A program made the translations under genes and the position numbers. 64,000 nucleotides of DNA from assembly GCF_026262505.1 (NCBI RefSeq), contig NC_067203.1, positions 23,355,411 through 23,419,410 of the forward strand. The letters run 5' to 3'. This document shows positions 39,300 to 49,504 of this stretch, piece after piece. Each line of letters opens with the position of its first letter. The first letter of the stretch is position 1. This DNA is from Trichomonas vaginalis G3. Lineage: Eukaryota > Parabasalia > Trichomonadida > Trichomonadidae. The notes under the pieces were generated by a model, which was not told the DNA's origin, did no database searches, and saw only the letters and a list, made by a program, of their open reading frames with translations.

Positions 39300-40019
39300 T
39301 TAGTTCAAATCGCGGATTAAATCCTCTTCAAATTCCAATGTGTCGTTCATAAAATGCGGACCGAGGGTTCTATGAGTCTGTTGAACGTTATTAGGTACTA
39401 CGACACTGTTTTTTCGGGCCAAGGAGAGAGCTCTTTCGCAAGACTCCATTGCCTCTTGATCTATATCGCTTTCGGGTGGACAAAGCTTGATCGGCTTGGA
39501 AATAATAATATTCATATCGCCCATTAACTTTCTTGTAAGGACTTCAAATAGTGCGGCGATATTGTAGTTAGTCGATGATGATATTTCAATATATGGGTAG
39601 TCGTGTTTCTGATGGAATAAAATTTTTTCAACTGGAAGAATTCGATTGGGAGCGTCAATCTTCGTTGCTGCGACGACAACGCATGCATCTGGACATAATT
39701 GTTTAACGAAGCGAATCCAGCGAGCTAAATGAACATATGAATCACGATTTGTTAAATCAATGAACAAAATAACAGCAGAAGCATCAAGATAATATGCATC
39801 TCTGAGAAGACCAAATCTCTCTTGTCCAAATGTGTCCCATATATTATATTCTATCATGCCAATTGATGTATATACTGGAAATGTATATTCTGTAATGCCA
39901 AGTCGTCTATATTTCTTCACTACCATGCCATCTACATTTATTCTTGATATAAATTTAGTTTTTCCGACTCCACCGTCGCCAAGAAGTATGACCTTTGGTT
40001 TGAAAACACAATCTTCCAT
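39300..40019 (-). CDS. Ran-like small GTPase with altered switch I
   Basis: 239 aa from the ATG at 40019. P-loop GDGGVGKT (14-21), switch II WDTFGQERFG (61-70; Ran has DTAGQE), TKID (119-122, in place of NKxD) and SSSTNYN (Ran SAKSNYN). The region RKLMGDMNIIISKPIKLCPP and the following acidic helix (ALSLARK...) match the Ran-specific C-terminal extension, and the protein ends acidic (FEEDLIRDLN). Ran drives nucleocytoplasmic transport and spindle assembly. The switch I reads KKYRRLGITEY where Ran has KKYVATLGVE: it is one residue short and the Mg-binding Thr is absent. It may be a slow-cycling or GTPase-dead paralogue. Confidence 0.75.
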   Translation of the reverse strand: MEDCVFKPKVILLGDGGVGKTKFISRINVDGMVVKKYRRLGITEYTFPVYTSIGMIEYNIWDTFGQERFGLLRDAYYLDASAVILFIDLTNRDSYVHLARWIRFVKQLCPDACVVVAATKIDAPNRILPVEKILFHQKHDYPYIEISSSTNYNIAALFEVLTRKLMGDMNIIISKPIKLCPPESDIDQEAMESCERALSLARKNSVVVPNNVQQTHRTLGPHFMNDTLEFEEDLIRDLN

Positions 40020-40920
40020 TTACAAAAAAAAAATATTGGAATTTGAGAGTGGATGTCAGAAAATATACGACGATGAATTTTATGCTGAGTAGTAATGTAT
40101 TATGATGAATATTTATGATATTGGTCTCAAATTTATTTGAGAAGATACCGGGAAAAATTTTGAAGCAACTTTTGGACGCTGATAAACTCCATTTTGAAGC
40201 AAACCTGATTAAGGGGTTGCGCAACTACAGGAGATGTTAATCATTTCTATTGCAGAAGAGTTTCGAGAAACCAATCAAGAAAATTTCAAAAAATGCTATT
40301 TGATTCATAATGCATCAGATGAAACTGTTGCTATGCAAGAATGTAATTCATTGTTCATCTGTAAATTGCATTAATAATGTTTTTATTGTGAGATTTATGA
40401 AAATTTATCGAAATTGCTTCAAATCAAGTGATATCCTTAGATCTCTGGATCATTCAGATGAGCTACTATTTTGTTTCTCCTAAAAATATGTGTTTCGTTA
40501 TGAATTAATAAAAAAACTCTAACATATATTAACAATTCTTTGTGAATTTGTAGTGAATAACTTCTTTATCCGATATTATGTTAGTTCTGATCCTTCTTAA
40601 ATTCCAAAATTTTTTTGAAAATCAAAAAATGAAGTTCAATTCTTCAAGATTGTTCTTGATATTTTTATTTTCAAATTTTTTTGGAGGTTTTGGAAATCTT
40701 TTTGTTTTTATTGCAATATATAAAAGTATTTATCTGAAAATAAATCTAGCAATATATCATTTTATTTGTATTTCATTGAATAATATATCGTATTTGAAAT
40801 ACGGAAAGATTTTAACAAATTATATTATCATTCCTGAGTTTAATGCAATTTATAAGTTCATATTTCTGCATATAAATTCTTTGGTTCCAAAATATTTAGT
40901 GATTGAGTTTCTTTTTTATT
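40020..40920. other. intergenic, no gene seen
   Basis: Spacer between the Ran-like gene and the next rightward gene. A frame near 40578-40937 is AT-rich, Phe/Ile/Asn/Lys-heavy noise; it is not called. Confidence 0.5.
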
Positions 40921-42420
40921 ATGGAATACAAAGATGAAGATCCTACTCAATACCTCATTAACAAATACTCATCATCTAATGAAGAGATTCTAAGAAGCCT
41001 GTATAAAAGCAAATTTAATGGAGATAAAGACGCGAAAATCCAACATATTATAACAAAATCAGTTGATCTTTTTTCATCTGACCCGATTAAGTACATTAAT
41101 ACACTTTCTGAGTTAATATCGTTTTCAAAACAAATAGATTTCGATTTACAACCAGATGTTTTACAACGAATCATCGACCTTTCTGAAGATCCTACAATTC
41201 CACCAAGGATTCTTACACCGCCTGATCCAAATCATCCTCAAGTTAAAGCAATTGAATATTCTGAAGATATAATCGAAAATATTGAAAAACATAGTGACGA
41301 AATACAAGAATTAACATATGAAGCCATTGGAAATCTTTGCGGTTGTTCAAACCTAATTGAAACATTCTGCTTTTACGGTCTTTTAAACGTTTTCACTGAA
41401 AAATACATGTTTGACGGTATTTTATTAGCAATTGCAAACTACGCAAAATACTGCAAAGAGTACCGTGATAATGTTATTGGTTTTGGAATATTACAAAGCA
41501 TTGTTGATCACATAGAATTTAATAATAATTTTAACTATGTTCGATTATGCAGACTTGCAAAATCTTTAGTCAATTATGATTTTAAGCATCCTTATATTGA
41601 GAATGGATTCGAAGAAGAGTTTTTCAAATTAACTTTCGATTTTATCGAAAAATTGTGGTTCTACTGGGAAATGAAGAATTACGATGAGCAGAGGCACTTA
41701 GTTAAAGCTCTTACAATGGCAATTTGCCAAGGAGTTATGGAAGATCAAAATACAATATTTCAATGGACAGAAAAATTCCTTAACGTGTCAGACTACACAT
41801 ACTCAAAATATAACAACAACCTTTCTCAGTTCTTTTTGGCAATTTTTTCAAATCTCGACGATGATTTTTGCTCAAGATTGTTACAACTTCCATTTTTCCA
41901 GTTTATAAATACAGCTTGCTTAGATGGAGACATACATACCAAATATACTAATGAACTATTAGTTTTATCATGCAAAAAATTCCGTAATTTTATTTTCTCA
42001 GAACAACTCTATTTGAATCTTATTAATGCTGTCCAAACATTGAAGTTTGAATTCAAACCCACAGTAATTGATGCATTGGCCGTTCTTGTCCTAGATTCAA
42101 ATGATGAGCAAATTAAACTATTGGCAGAGTCACCAGATGCTTTTAATGCTATTTGGAGTATTGAAGCAGAGGTAGAGAATGGAACCTGCTTCTCCAGAGT
42201 CATGGCTCTTTGCAGAATTGCTGAAACTTCTCATATACTTAATAATACAGTAATAAAAGATATAGTATTTGAAAACGAAGATTTTGTTGATTGGATCAAT
42301 GAAATCTACGACGTAACATCTGATCCAGAATTTGCTGCCAACAAAGATCCAGATATTGTTGACAAATTCAACATGACTTTATCAACATGGTTACTTATAC
42401 CACCAGATGAAGAAGAATAA
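40921..42420 (+). CDS. Helical-repeat (armadillo/HEAT-like) protein, unknown
   Basis: 499 aa from the ATG at 40921 (MEYKDEDPTQYLINKYSSSN); a longer start at a TTG upstream is not supported. Throughout there are paired helices (TYEAIGNLCGCSNLIETFCF; GILLAIANYAKYCKEYRDN), as in alpha-solenoids. The start MEYKDED resembles MEYKKED of the gene at 51771-53108, so the two may be distant paralogues. Cytoplasmic by lack of signals. Probably a scaffold; role unknown. Confidence 0.75.
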   Translation: MEYKDEDPTQYLINKYSSSNEEILRSLYKSKFNGDKDAKIQHIITKSVDLFSSDPIKYINTLSELISFSKQIDFDLQPDVLQRIIDLSEDPTIPPRILTPPDPNHPQVKAIEYSEDIIENIEKHSDEIQELTYEAIGNLCGCSNLIETFCFYGLLNVFTEKYMFDGILLAIANYAKYCKEYRDNVIGFGILQSIVDHIEFNNNFNYVRLCRLAKSLVNYDFKHPYIENGFEEEFFKLTFDFIEKLWFYWEMKNYDEQRHLVKALTMAICQGVMEDQNTIFQWTEKFLNVSDYTYSKYNNNLSQFFLAIFSNLDDDFCSRLLQLPFFQFINTACLDGDIHTKYTNELLVLSCKKFRNFIFSEQLYLNLINAVQTLKFEFKPTVIDALAVLVLDSNDEQIKLLAESPDAFNAIWSIEAEVENGTCFSRVMALCRIAETSHILNNTVIKDIVFENEDFVDWINEIYDVTSDPEFAANKDPDIVDKFNMTLSTWLLIPPDEEE

Positions 42421-42823
42421 ATATGTTTGTTTGTATTTTTAAAGAAATTTTGATATTGATATTTTTATTTTTCAAAAGGAATGCAATATTCACTTAGTTT
42501 CAGTTATTCTTACATCTACGTAAATTCATTTTAAGAGGATGTAACAAATTATTTGAATGATGTGAAATGTTTCTTTTTGATTTGCAATCTCTCATAAAAT
42601 CTGATAGCAAACAATCTAATATAATCGAAATAACAGTTAAATCCAGAAGAAAATGTTTAGAAATTGATATTTTAAAAATTTCTTGGGTAATTATTGAGAT
42701 TCAGGCTTCACTTATACAATAAATGGGAATGCCTTATGAATGATAGATCAATCAAATAGATATCAAGGAATAAAAAATATAATTCGTCACATTTATATAA
42801 AGGTGACAAAAACGTTTTAAAAC
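42421..42823. other. intergenic, promoter of the dynein light chain
   Basis: AT-rich. A TCACA Inr lies at 42787-42791. No gene seen. Confidence 0.45.
42787..42791 (+). promoter_or_regulatory. Inr-like TCACA for the dynein light chain gene
   Basis: TCA(+1)CA about 35 nt upstream of the ATG at 42824, within TCACATTTATATAAAGG. Confidence 0.5.
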
Positions 42824-43195
42824 ATGGAAATTCAACCTCCTCCAGAAGCGCCAAAAGCCGGCCCAGCATTTGAAAACAAATTCAAAGTTCTTCAAGCACA
42901 GACTGTTATTAAAGAAACTCTTGCCGAAACTCTCGGAAAACAGACATATCAACCAGAATCTGCTTCTGAAACATCAAGACAGTTAGCAGAAGACATCAAA
43001 GCAAAGCTTAAACAAACATTACCACCTCATTATAAACTTATTGTTCAAGTTTTACTTGGCGAACAAAGAGGACAAGGAATTGCAATGGGATTCCGCGGAT
43101 TTTGGGATAATGATACAGATAATGTTGCTCGTGAAACATTTTCAAATGATGCCATATTTGCTGTTGGAATTGCTTATGCTTTGTATTCATACTAA
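42824..43195 (+). CDS. Tctex-type dynein light chain (DYNLT family)
   Basis: 123 aa. MEIQPPPEAPKAGPAFENKF, then an alpha-helical part (VIKETLAETL, AEDIKAKLKQTL) and the conserved beta part PHYKLIVQVLLGEQRGQGIA, FWDNDTDNVARETFSND and IFAVGIAYALYSY. This is the standard Tctex-1 fold with the FWD...D..A...F.N...FAV..V pattern. It forms a homodimer that holds dynein intermediate chain and cargo. Its Pro-rich N-terminus is longer than in DYNLT1. Trichomonads have flagella and mitotic dynein, so either axonemal or cytoplasmic use is possible. Confidence 0.88.
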   Translation: MEIQPPPEAPKAGPAFENKFKVLQAQTVIKETLAETLGKQTYQPESASETSRQLAEDIKAKLKQTLPPHYKLIVQVLLGEQRGQGIAMGFRGFWDNDTDNVARETFSNDAIFAVGIAYALYSY

Positions 43196-43797
43196 ATATT
43201 TTTTTTAGAAATGTAATTAAATATCACGATATAAGCTAGTTATTTATGTTTAACATCATCAGGAATAATAATTTAATGATACAACAAATAATTGAACTAA
43301 GAAAAAGTAAAATAATAAAAATCATCTTTGATTCTTTCATGCAGAACTCTGATAATTGAAATGATTCTAAATAATTTTTGCTATCTCTTAATATTTGTTA
43401 ATAATCTACATCATATTTATATAAAATCATAATCTTGAGCAAAGTATTGATAAATTTGTAGTCAGAATGACATATCTCTCTTATTTAAACATAGATCTAA
43501 GGATTTTGAATTTCATGAATTCCCATGATTTTTTTCATCTTCATTCTTGCTGAAATACCCTCCAAAAACTCAAAAAAATGAACTTTCACTTGTTTGAATA
43601 AGTGACATAAGTAGAATTAATTCATAGAATTTCAAGGTCTAAACTCGGATTTTTTTTGCAATATTCAAAATATCTGCGAACAAATGATGAATCATACCAC
43701 TAAATTACTATGTTTTAAACATGTGCTAAACCATAGTTTTAAATAGATATCTAACTTAAAAAAAAGATTAAAAAAATTTAAATAAAGAGAAAGTTTT
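43196..43797. other. intergenic, no gene seen
   Basis: AT-rich spacer between two convergent genes. Nothing recognised. Confidence 0.5.
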
Positions 43798-45111
43798 TTA
43801 TCCTTTTGGTGTATTAGATCTGACTTCAACAACATTTGAAGGGAAATTTTCAACAATCTTACGGAAATCGTATAAGGACGAGAAACAACGATATCCTTTG
43901 ATTTTTTGATCGTATTCCGAAATAGAAATCAAACCAAACTTCTTGAGCATCCTGAAAAGAACTTCGTGCTTTCCAGGAGGGAACTTAAGGAAGTTAAATT
44001 CTTGGAGATCGAACTCTGGGTTATTATAGTTATTATCACGAATAAATGATACAATTGGATTAATTTTCCTATCCTTATTGGCATCATTCTTTGTGTCGCT
44101 GCAAATTGAATCGACATCGTTACCGCGGAAGTCAGCCATTTTTCTGTAATACGCTCTATAGTCATCTTGCGAAGCAGAGATGGTAACACAAAGGAATGTG
44201 CCGTTCTCTTCGATGGAGAGGACTTTGAAATTGCAATATGAGTAGAGACTATCAAAAATATCACTGAAATTCGTAATTGCGGACTTTAATAAGAAAATCC
44301 TCTTTTTGTCTTCGTTATTATGCATTGGAACAAAGTAGACAATGTTATTTCCAATATGATAACATGCTCTTTCTAAATGTTGATATGAAAAATCTTCGAA
44401 ATAAACGAAAATTTCAACGGAATTGTTATATTTTGTGGCTGAAATCATTGGTTTTGCATCGGGCTGCGATTTTTGATAGCATTCCATGATTTGAACAATT
44501 GGATTAAAATCTTTTGCAGAAATTTTTTCTTTGAAACGTAATTTCGGGACCATTTTATATAGAATATACTTTGAATCTAAGCTTATGACAGCTTTATCAA
44601 TAAGAGATTCCTGTTCTTCATCTTCAAATTGGATTCTCATTCGAAAGAGTTTTAAGGCTTCTTCATTAAGGGCGGCGAACTGTAGATAAAACAAAATTTG
44701 ACATTTGTAATTGTACGGATCGGCAATTGCTGTAAATTTCGGTGAATCATTGTTTTCTTCGTCTTCGTCTTCTTTATCTTCTTCTTGAGTGGTACCAACA
44801 TTAAGGCTCTCGCAAAATTCATAGATTTGATAGAAAATTTCTGGAATTGCTGTAATACAATACGAGAATTTAGTAATACCTAAAATGTTTGTTAAAATAT
44901 TCGTGTTTCTAATAGTAAAATAAAGAACCTTAAACCTCGCTGATAGCTTTATATCTTCTAAATATAAAATTTTGTTCCAATAAATAATTAAAAGAAATTT
45001 TCCTTCTGGAGTTTGAACTTTAAGATAACCTGCTGCCATCTTACTTATTTCAGCATCTGGAATATCTGCACCGGAAAGAATGACAGCTACGGTAAATCTA
45101 GAATCGCTCAT
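43798..45111 (-). CDS. Unknown 437-aa protein with acidic insert
   Basis: From the ATG at 45111 with a TCATA Inr 24 nt upstream. Not recognised. It alternates beta-alpha elements and carries an acidic low-complexity insert (about 110-125, TTQEEDKEDEDEENNDSP). Two parts look similar in pattern (YCITAIPEIFYQIYEFCESL and ITNFSDIFDSLYSYCNFKVL), so it may contain an internal duplication. The C-terminal part (RMLKKFGLISISEYDQKIKG) could be helical. No membrane or catalytic signature. Confidence 0.7.
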   Translation of the reverse strand: MSDSRFTVAVILSGADIPDAEISKMAAGYLKVQTPEGKFLLIIYWNKILYLEDIKLSARFKVLYFTIRNTNILTNILGITKFSYCITAIPEIFYQIYEFCESLNVGTTQEEDKEDEDEENNDSPKFTAIADPYNYKCQILFYLQFAALNEEALKLFRMRIQFEDEEQESLIDKAVISLDSKYILYKMVPKLRFKEKISAKDFNPIVQIMECYQKSQPDAKPMISATKYNNSVEIFVYFEDFSYQHLERACYHIGNNIVYFVPMHNNEDKKRIFLLKSAITNFSDIFDSLYSYCNFKVLSIEENGTFLCVTISASQDDYRAYYRKMADFRGNDVDSICSDTKNDANKDRKINPIVSFIRDNNYNNPEFDLQEFNFLKFPPGKHEVLFRMLKKFGLISISEYDQKIKGYRCFSSLYDFRKIVENFPSNVVEVRSNTPKG

Positions 45112-45132
45112 TTAAAAATCCAGTCAAAATTA

Positions 45133-45137
45133 TATGA
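45133..45137 (-). promoter_or_regulatory. Inr-like TCATA for the 437-aa gene
   Basis: TCATA on the minus strand, about 24 nt upstream of the ATG at 45111. Confidence 0.5.
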
Positions 45138-45279
45138 AACTCAATCAGTCAAAAAAATATAAAATATTTTGTAATCTCGTTTTTAGCTTCAAATATGAAA
45201 ACTCACTAAAAATACATTTTAATTATTAAGTTTGAGCAATAAGTATAAAAGTTCAAAATGAAAATAAATTGTTTCGAGA

Positions 45280-46292
45280 AAACCCTATTAAGGTAGTCAC
45301 AAAATCTAAGTAGTGAGGCTCTCAAAAATTGAACCGTACTCCATACAAAATTTGTGTACCCTCACTACTTAGATTTTGTGGCCTTCAATTGAGAGGTTAG
45401 TTTTGATAGAGCACGTTATAAAATTAAAAGGGAAAAATAAATAAAATTGAAACATTTAATTATATATAATGTAAGGAGTGTAATTCCAAATTTCCTAAAA
45501 ACTATTCAAATTTGAGCATTTTTTTGGAAATAGTAAATCTAATATGTACATCTAATAACAACATGATTCATCACCTTTTCAAGCTCTGCAGTCAATTTTT
45601 TGAAATTTGATTGAAATAAATGTAGCAAAAATTACATTTCATTAGGGAATATATGAGTTTCTCTGGAAACAGGCTGATAAATTTTAAATTTTGTCCAATC
45701 AACATGAATGCATTGAGAAATTTGGATTGATTTTCTGGTAGAATCTGGAACAATTCAACCATGTATAAATGGATCATGTAATCATCATGAAATGTTAGTG
45801 TTAGAGTTCAAAAGAAACAGAATGAGTGGAAATCAAACACAATCTGAATAATTTTAAACGTATACAATCTTTAAGTTTGTATTTTGAATTCAACATATAT
45901 GATTGTGTAATTCGTTCTTTCAAATTTTCGGATTCAGGCATGTTTTGATAAAATTCATTCCCAAAAACGTCAATTAACAATTAAATTTAGTGTATTTTAA
46001 ATATATATACGTATTATATTTTATAAATTATATTAAATTCGCAAAATTTTAAGTTTTAAACAAAAATAAAAAATGTTCAAAATATGAAATTATGCCTAGG
46101 ATATTAAAATTTACATGTTAGCAATTTTTTTGAATTGCTTTCAATTTTCATATTGAAATTTTTAAGATTTTTTTCTGAAATAATAAGCAAGAATATCAAC
46201 CTAAATAATATTAAATTCCATGCGTTAATTTCCCCTCAAAAGTCATTGACCGCCTCTCAATCTAGATTTTGTGAGTACTTTAGAAAGGGTTT
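45280..46292. mobile_element. Candidate MITE/foldback element (~1 kb), noncoding
   Basis: Imperfect inverted ends of about 29 bp: AAACCCTATTAAGGTAGTCA at 45280 and, in complement, AAACCCTTTCTAAAGTACTC at 46292, both followed by ACAAAATCTA. Near the left end there is also a perfect 21-bp inverted pair (45298-45318 and 45360-45380, 41-bp loop). No transposase frame lies inside and no convincing target duplication was found, so the element call is tentative. Confidence 0.45.
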
Positions 46293-46761
46293 GTTATGAT
46301 ATCGCTTGAGATATAGCATAAACACTGGTATGGCATCTATAGTGTTGATGTTTTGATGGACTGTAGTAAGTTCATTATTGTAAAAAATAACTCATTCAAG
46401 TAGAATTTTTTTACACATGGAAAATGTAAAAAAAAATCACTTTATTTTAGAGCAGCAAATTATATCATTTCCACAATCTACTATTAATATATATATACAA
46501 CAAACAAACGAAATACTGAAATAAAGAACAATGACAGTCTTTTTTTTTTTCGAAAAAAAAATTACGCGAACAGGTAAAAATAAATGAATATTTATTAATT
46601 AACATGAAATAAAAGTTGAACATATACTATAGAATTATCCGTATGAGCATGGAATGGAACGACCACATGTCTGGAAAAAAAAATATTAAAGACCCATAAC
46701 AGTTTTTCTGGAACGATACATAAATTATGTTATAATATTAACGAAAACAATATAATCCTCT

Positions 46762-47523
46762 TCAATAGAAGCCTGAATGCTTATTTTTGCTTGTCCATTT
46801 ACATTTATCTAAATCTTCTTGAGTGGAATCCGAGCGGAAACATCCACTTTCATGCTGATAATACCGAACATTCTCCGAATTATTGAACATATATGATCCA
46901 CCATCTTGTTTTACGATTTCTACGAAGCCGTGAGAAGGAAATGAGCCCTGAGGAGAACAAAGAGCAGATGTAGCTTTGGAGATACCCAATAGTTTGGCAA
47001 GAGTATTGACTTCTACTCGTATAACATCATTCGTTATCCATTCGACACCAATTACAGGTTTCAAGCTTGGGTATTTTTGCGTTAGAAGTAAAGCGTTCCA
47101 TAACTTTTGTTCAAATCGAAGCTTTTTCGAAGATCGCTTTGGGAAATATACACTTTGTAGACTTGAAAACTCGACAGTTGGAACGTTCTCCCATCTTTCC
47201 GGAGGTATAAACCCTAATTCGTTCGGTTTTATAATTAGATTTCCGGAATTTGGAGCTAATGGGATTTCTGGTTCTTCTTGTACTGTATCATTTTCTTCTT
47301 CTTCGGAGCGAGTTTCTTCAGGAATCCTAACCTCTTCAGGTTTCTTCGGTTCAGGTGGGGGGCTGGCCGATTGAATTGATGGAAGCGAATCGAGTTTTGT
47401 TGATTTTGGCTTTTGCTGGGGCATCAGGAATGATTGCTCGCAATGAACAACTTCACCTCCATGATTTGAGCTCCAGCCAATAACTTTATTGTCTGTAGCG
47501 GTGGGAAAGTTTAGCATATTCAT
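46762..47523 (-). CDS. Initiator-binding-domain (IBD) protein, IBP39-like
   Basis: 253 aa from the ATG at 47523. N-terminal half is disordered (SPPPEPKKPEEVRIPEETRS). About 135-200: FEQKLWNALLLTQKYPSLKP, VIGVEWITNDVIRVEVNTLA, KLLGISKATS. This matches the winged-helix IBD of T. vaginalis IBP39 (F..KLY.LLL...IG.GW......V....L...LGIS). IBP39 binds the Inr to start transcription. The C-terminal part has a Ser/Asn/Cys-rich tail unlike the IBP39 CTD, so it is probably a paralogue with another target. The domain is visible in sequence; Inr binding is inferred. Confidence 0.72.
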   Translation of the reverse strand: MNMLNFPTATDNKVIGWSSNHGGEVVHCEQSFLMPQQKPKSTKLDSLPSIQSASPPPEPKKPEEVRIPEETRSEEEENDTVQEEPEIPLAPNSGNLIIKPNELGFIPPERWENVPTVEFSSLQSVYFPKRSSKKLRFEQKLWNALLLTQKYPSLKPVIGVEWITNDVIRVEVNTLAKLLGISKATSALCSPQGSFPSHGFVEIVKQDGGSYMFNNSENVRYYQHESGCFRSDSTQEDLDKCKWTSKNKHSGFY

Positions 47524-48623
47524 TAAGAAATAATTTTTCTTTGTCTCAAATATTCGTATAAATACAAATTCGGATGAATTTTGAATATATAGTTAACTAT
47601 CCAATTCGTTAGTAAAAAATGATATCTCAAATTGACAACTATTTGAATCGGCTTTGAAAATTGAAAGACCATAATTCAATTTGAGATAATAACTTCTTTT
47701 ATTTTCGATTTAAATGTTTTAAAAATGAAACATATGTTACTCGTTTAGTACATGAATCCATCGAAAACGATACTTACAAAATAATATCGTAAGAATGAAG
47801 GCATTCAAACTGATTTTCTAGGTCAAAACTTGTTATTTGAAACATAAAAGTTGCAAAATATTATCAAGATCTATACTGTCTGGTAGTTTCACATTTTATG
47901 ATTTCACAAGTTTTTCATTTAACAAGATTTGGCTCGAATTAATATAATCAAAAAGTTATAAGTTGTACCTTATTTTTGGTATTTTCATCGGTTAGATTTT
48001 TCAATTTGAGTTTATATCGTCGTAAATTCAAATTATTTACGGTGAAAGGTGTTCTGGCAATAATTCATTTTTTAAGATTTTGATCTTCTTTAATTTTGTA
48101 AACTTTTCAAAACTTTTATAATCCTTCTATCAAATTTTAATTGATGACAGGAATTTTCGTCATTTTTTTTGATCACTTATCCTGAAATATTCTTTATTAC
48201 AACCAACTGTAATAAGAATGCCACAAACAATTAACTCATTTTCTCCTAAAATTTGCCTCAAAATTGAAGATCAGATTGAAAATGAAAAAATTTTCAATAA
48301 TATCACAACCTCAATCTTTTGAACAGCTCATCTACTCAGCAAAAGAATATTAATGACTGACAATTGATTCATGATATTTAATTAAAAATGTAAAAATAAA
48401 TATACGATAATAGCAAAATAAATGTGGAACATATCCACCAAAAAAGGTACAAATAAACGCAGAGCAGATACCATTGATTAATTTTGAATTCAACAAAAAA
48501 ATTAGATTTTTTTTTTTCTATTACTGATATCAAATAGTATTATTTCTAAACTAATCGATGGTATTTTTTTTTCATGAGTACGGGAGAATTTTCTTTGCTT
48601 TTGAAGATGGTAATATAATTATT
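47524..48623. other. intergenic, 1.1 kb, no gene seen
   Basis: AT-rich spacer between the IBD gene's 5' end and the RPS18 3' end. No frame or repeat stood out. Confidence 0.5.
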
Positions 48624-49091
48624 TTAGTCTTTCTTGCGTTCAACACCAAGGGCACCACCACGGCGGCCAGTAGACTTTGTGCACTGACCACGGACCTTAA
48701 GGCCAAGACCGTGGCGGATACCACGTTTCATACGCATCTTCTTCATGCGCTCGATTTCTGCACGAATGTTAGCACCGAGATCTGTGGCAACCCAGTGAGT
48801 ATTTTGACCTGTAGCGCGGTCGAAGCGGCGGTTGAGCATCCAAACTGGAATCTGGTGTTCTGTTGGGTTCTGGATGATAGAAACAATGAGCTCTTCCTCC
48901 TTTGGTGTAAGTGTACCAGCACGGCGGAGTGGGTCAAGGCCTGCACGGCGAACGACTGCGTAGGCAAATCTGCGGCCAATACCAGAAATGTTTGTAAGAG
49001 CAAGGTAGAGTGGGCGGCGGCCATCAACGTTTGTTGAGAGCATACGGACCATATCACGGAAGGCAGCTGGATCTGTTACTTCGATAGGCAT
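48624..49091 (-). CDS. RPS18: 40S ribosomal protein uS13 (RPS18)
   Basis: 155 aa, close to the eukaryotic norm of about 152. Conserved blocks: LALTNISGIGRRFAYAVVRR, LRRAGTLTPKEEELIVSIIQ, IPVWMLNRRFD, and the C-terminal basic tail MRMKRGIRHGLGLKVRGQCT with KSTGRRGG. The protein binds the head of the 40S subunit and contacts P-site tRNA and the B1 bridge. Codons are much richer in G/C (CGC, GGC, ACC) than neighbours, as expected for a highly expressed trichomonad gene. The opposite strand has an incidental open frame over this gene. Confidence 0.97.
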   Translation of the reverse strand: MPIEVTDPAAFRDMVRMLSTNVDGRRPLYLALTNISGIGRRFAYAVVRRAGLDPLRRAGTLTPKEEELIVSIIQNPTEHQIPVWMLNRRFDRATGQNTHWVATDLGANIRAEIERMKKMRMKRGIRHGLGLKVRGQCTKSTGRRGGALGVERKKD

Positions 49092-49504
49092 CGTTCACAA
49101 AAGAGCAAGCCATGCAACTTTACAACTATTCAATAATAAATTTAGAAGATTTTGCAAATCAAAAGCAAAATATAGATAAACAACTCTAAGGTGTTTATAG
49201 AGATATCAATTAAATGAAAAATTATAAACATTTCTTAATAATTTTGCTCTAATTTGGCCGATACAACAGATGCGAGATCAGAATTATCTTAAGTCACAGT
49301 ACTTACTATTAAAACTATAGCAGTTAGATCATTCTACTATCAGAATTGACGTGAATTTCTTAGCATAAGAATATGAATGATTGAAAATATCTTACAATGA
49401 TATAGTATGCCGTCAAACAATAGATATTAAGAGATTTAGCTCAGAGGAAAAAAAAAATTTTGAATTTTAGATTTATGGAGTATCTATTTATCTTTTATTC
49501 TATT
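49092..49504. other. intergenic, RPS18 promoter region
   Basis: AT-rich. No TCAYW lies close to the RPS18 ATG; the gene may use another core element. No gene seen. Confidence 0.45.

Noticed and set aside
40578-40937. Hydrophobic 119-codon frame upstream of the helical-repeat gene
   Set aside because: AT-rich composition noise (Phe, Ile, Asn, Lys, Tyr), overlapping the next gene's start; no promoter or family motif.
45298-45380. Simple transcription terminator hairpin
   Set aside because: It lies upstream of a gene start, has a 41-bp loop and is linked to a third copy 900 bp away, which fits a foldback element better.
48558-49057. Open frames opposite and out of phase with RPS18
   Set aside because: They are shadows of a GC-richer, highly biased gene; the products have no sensible composition (Cys/Thr-rich) and no start context.
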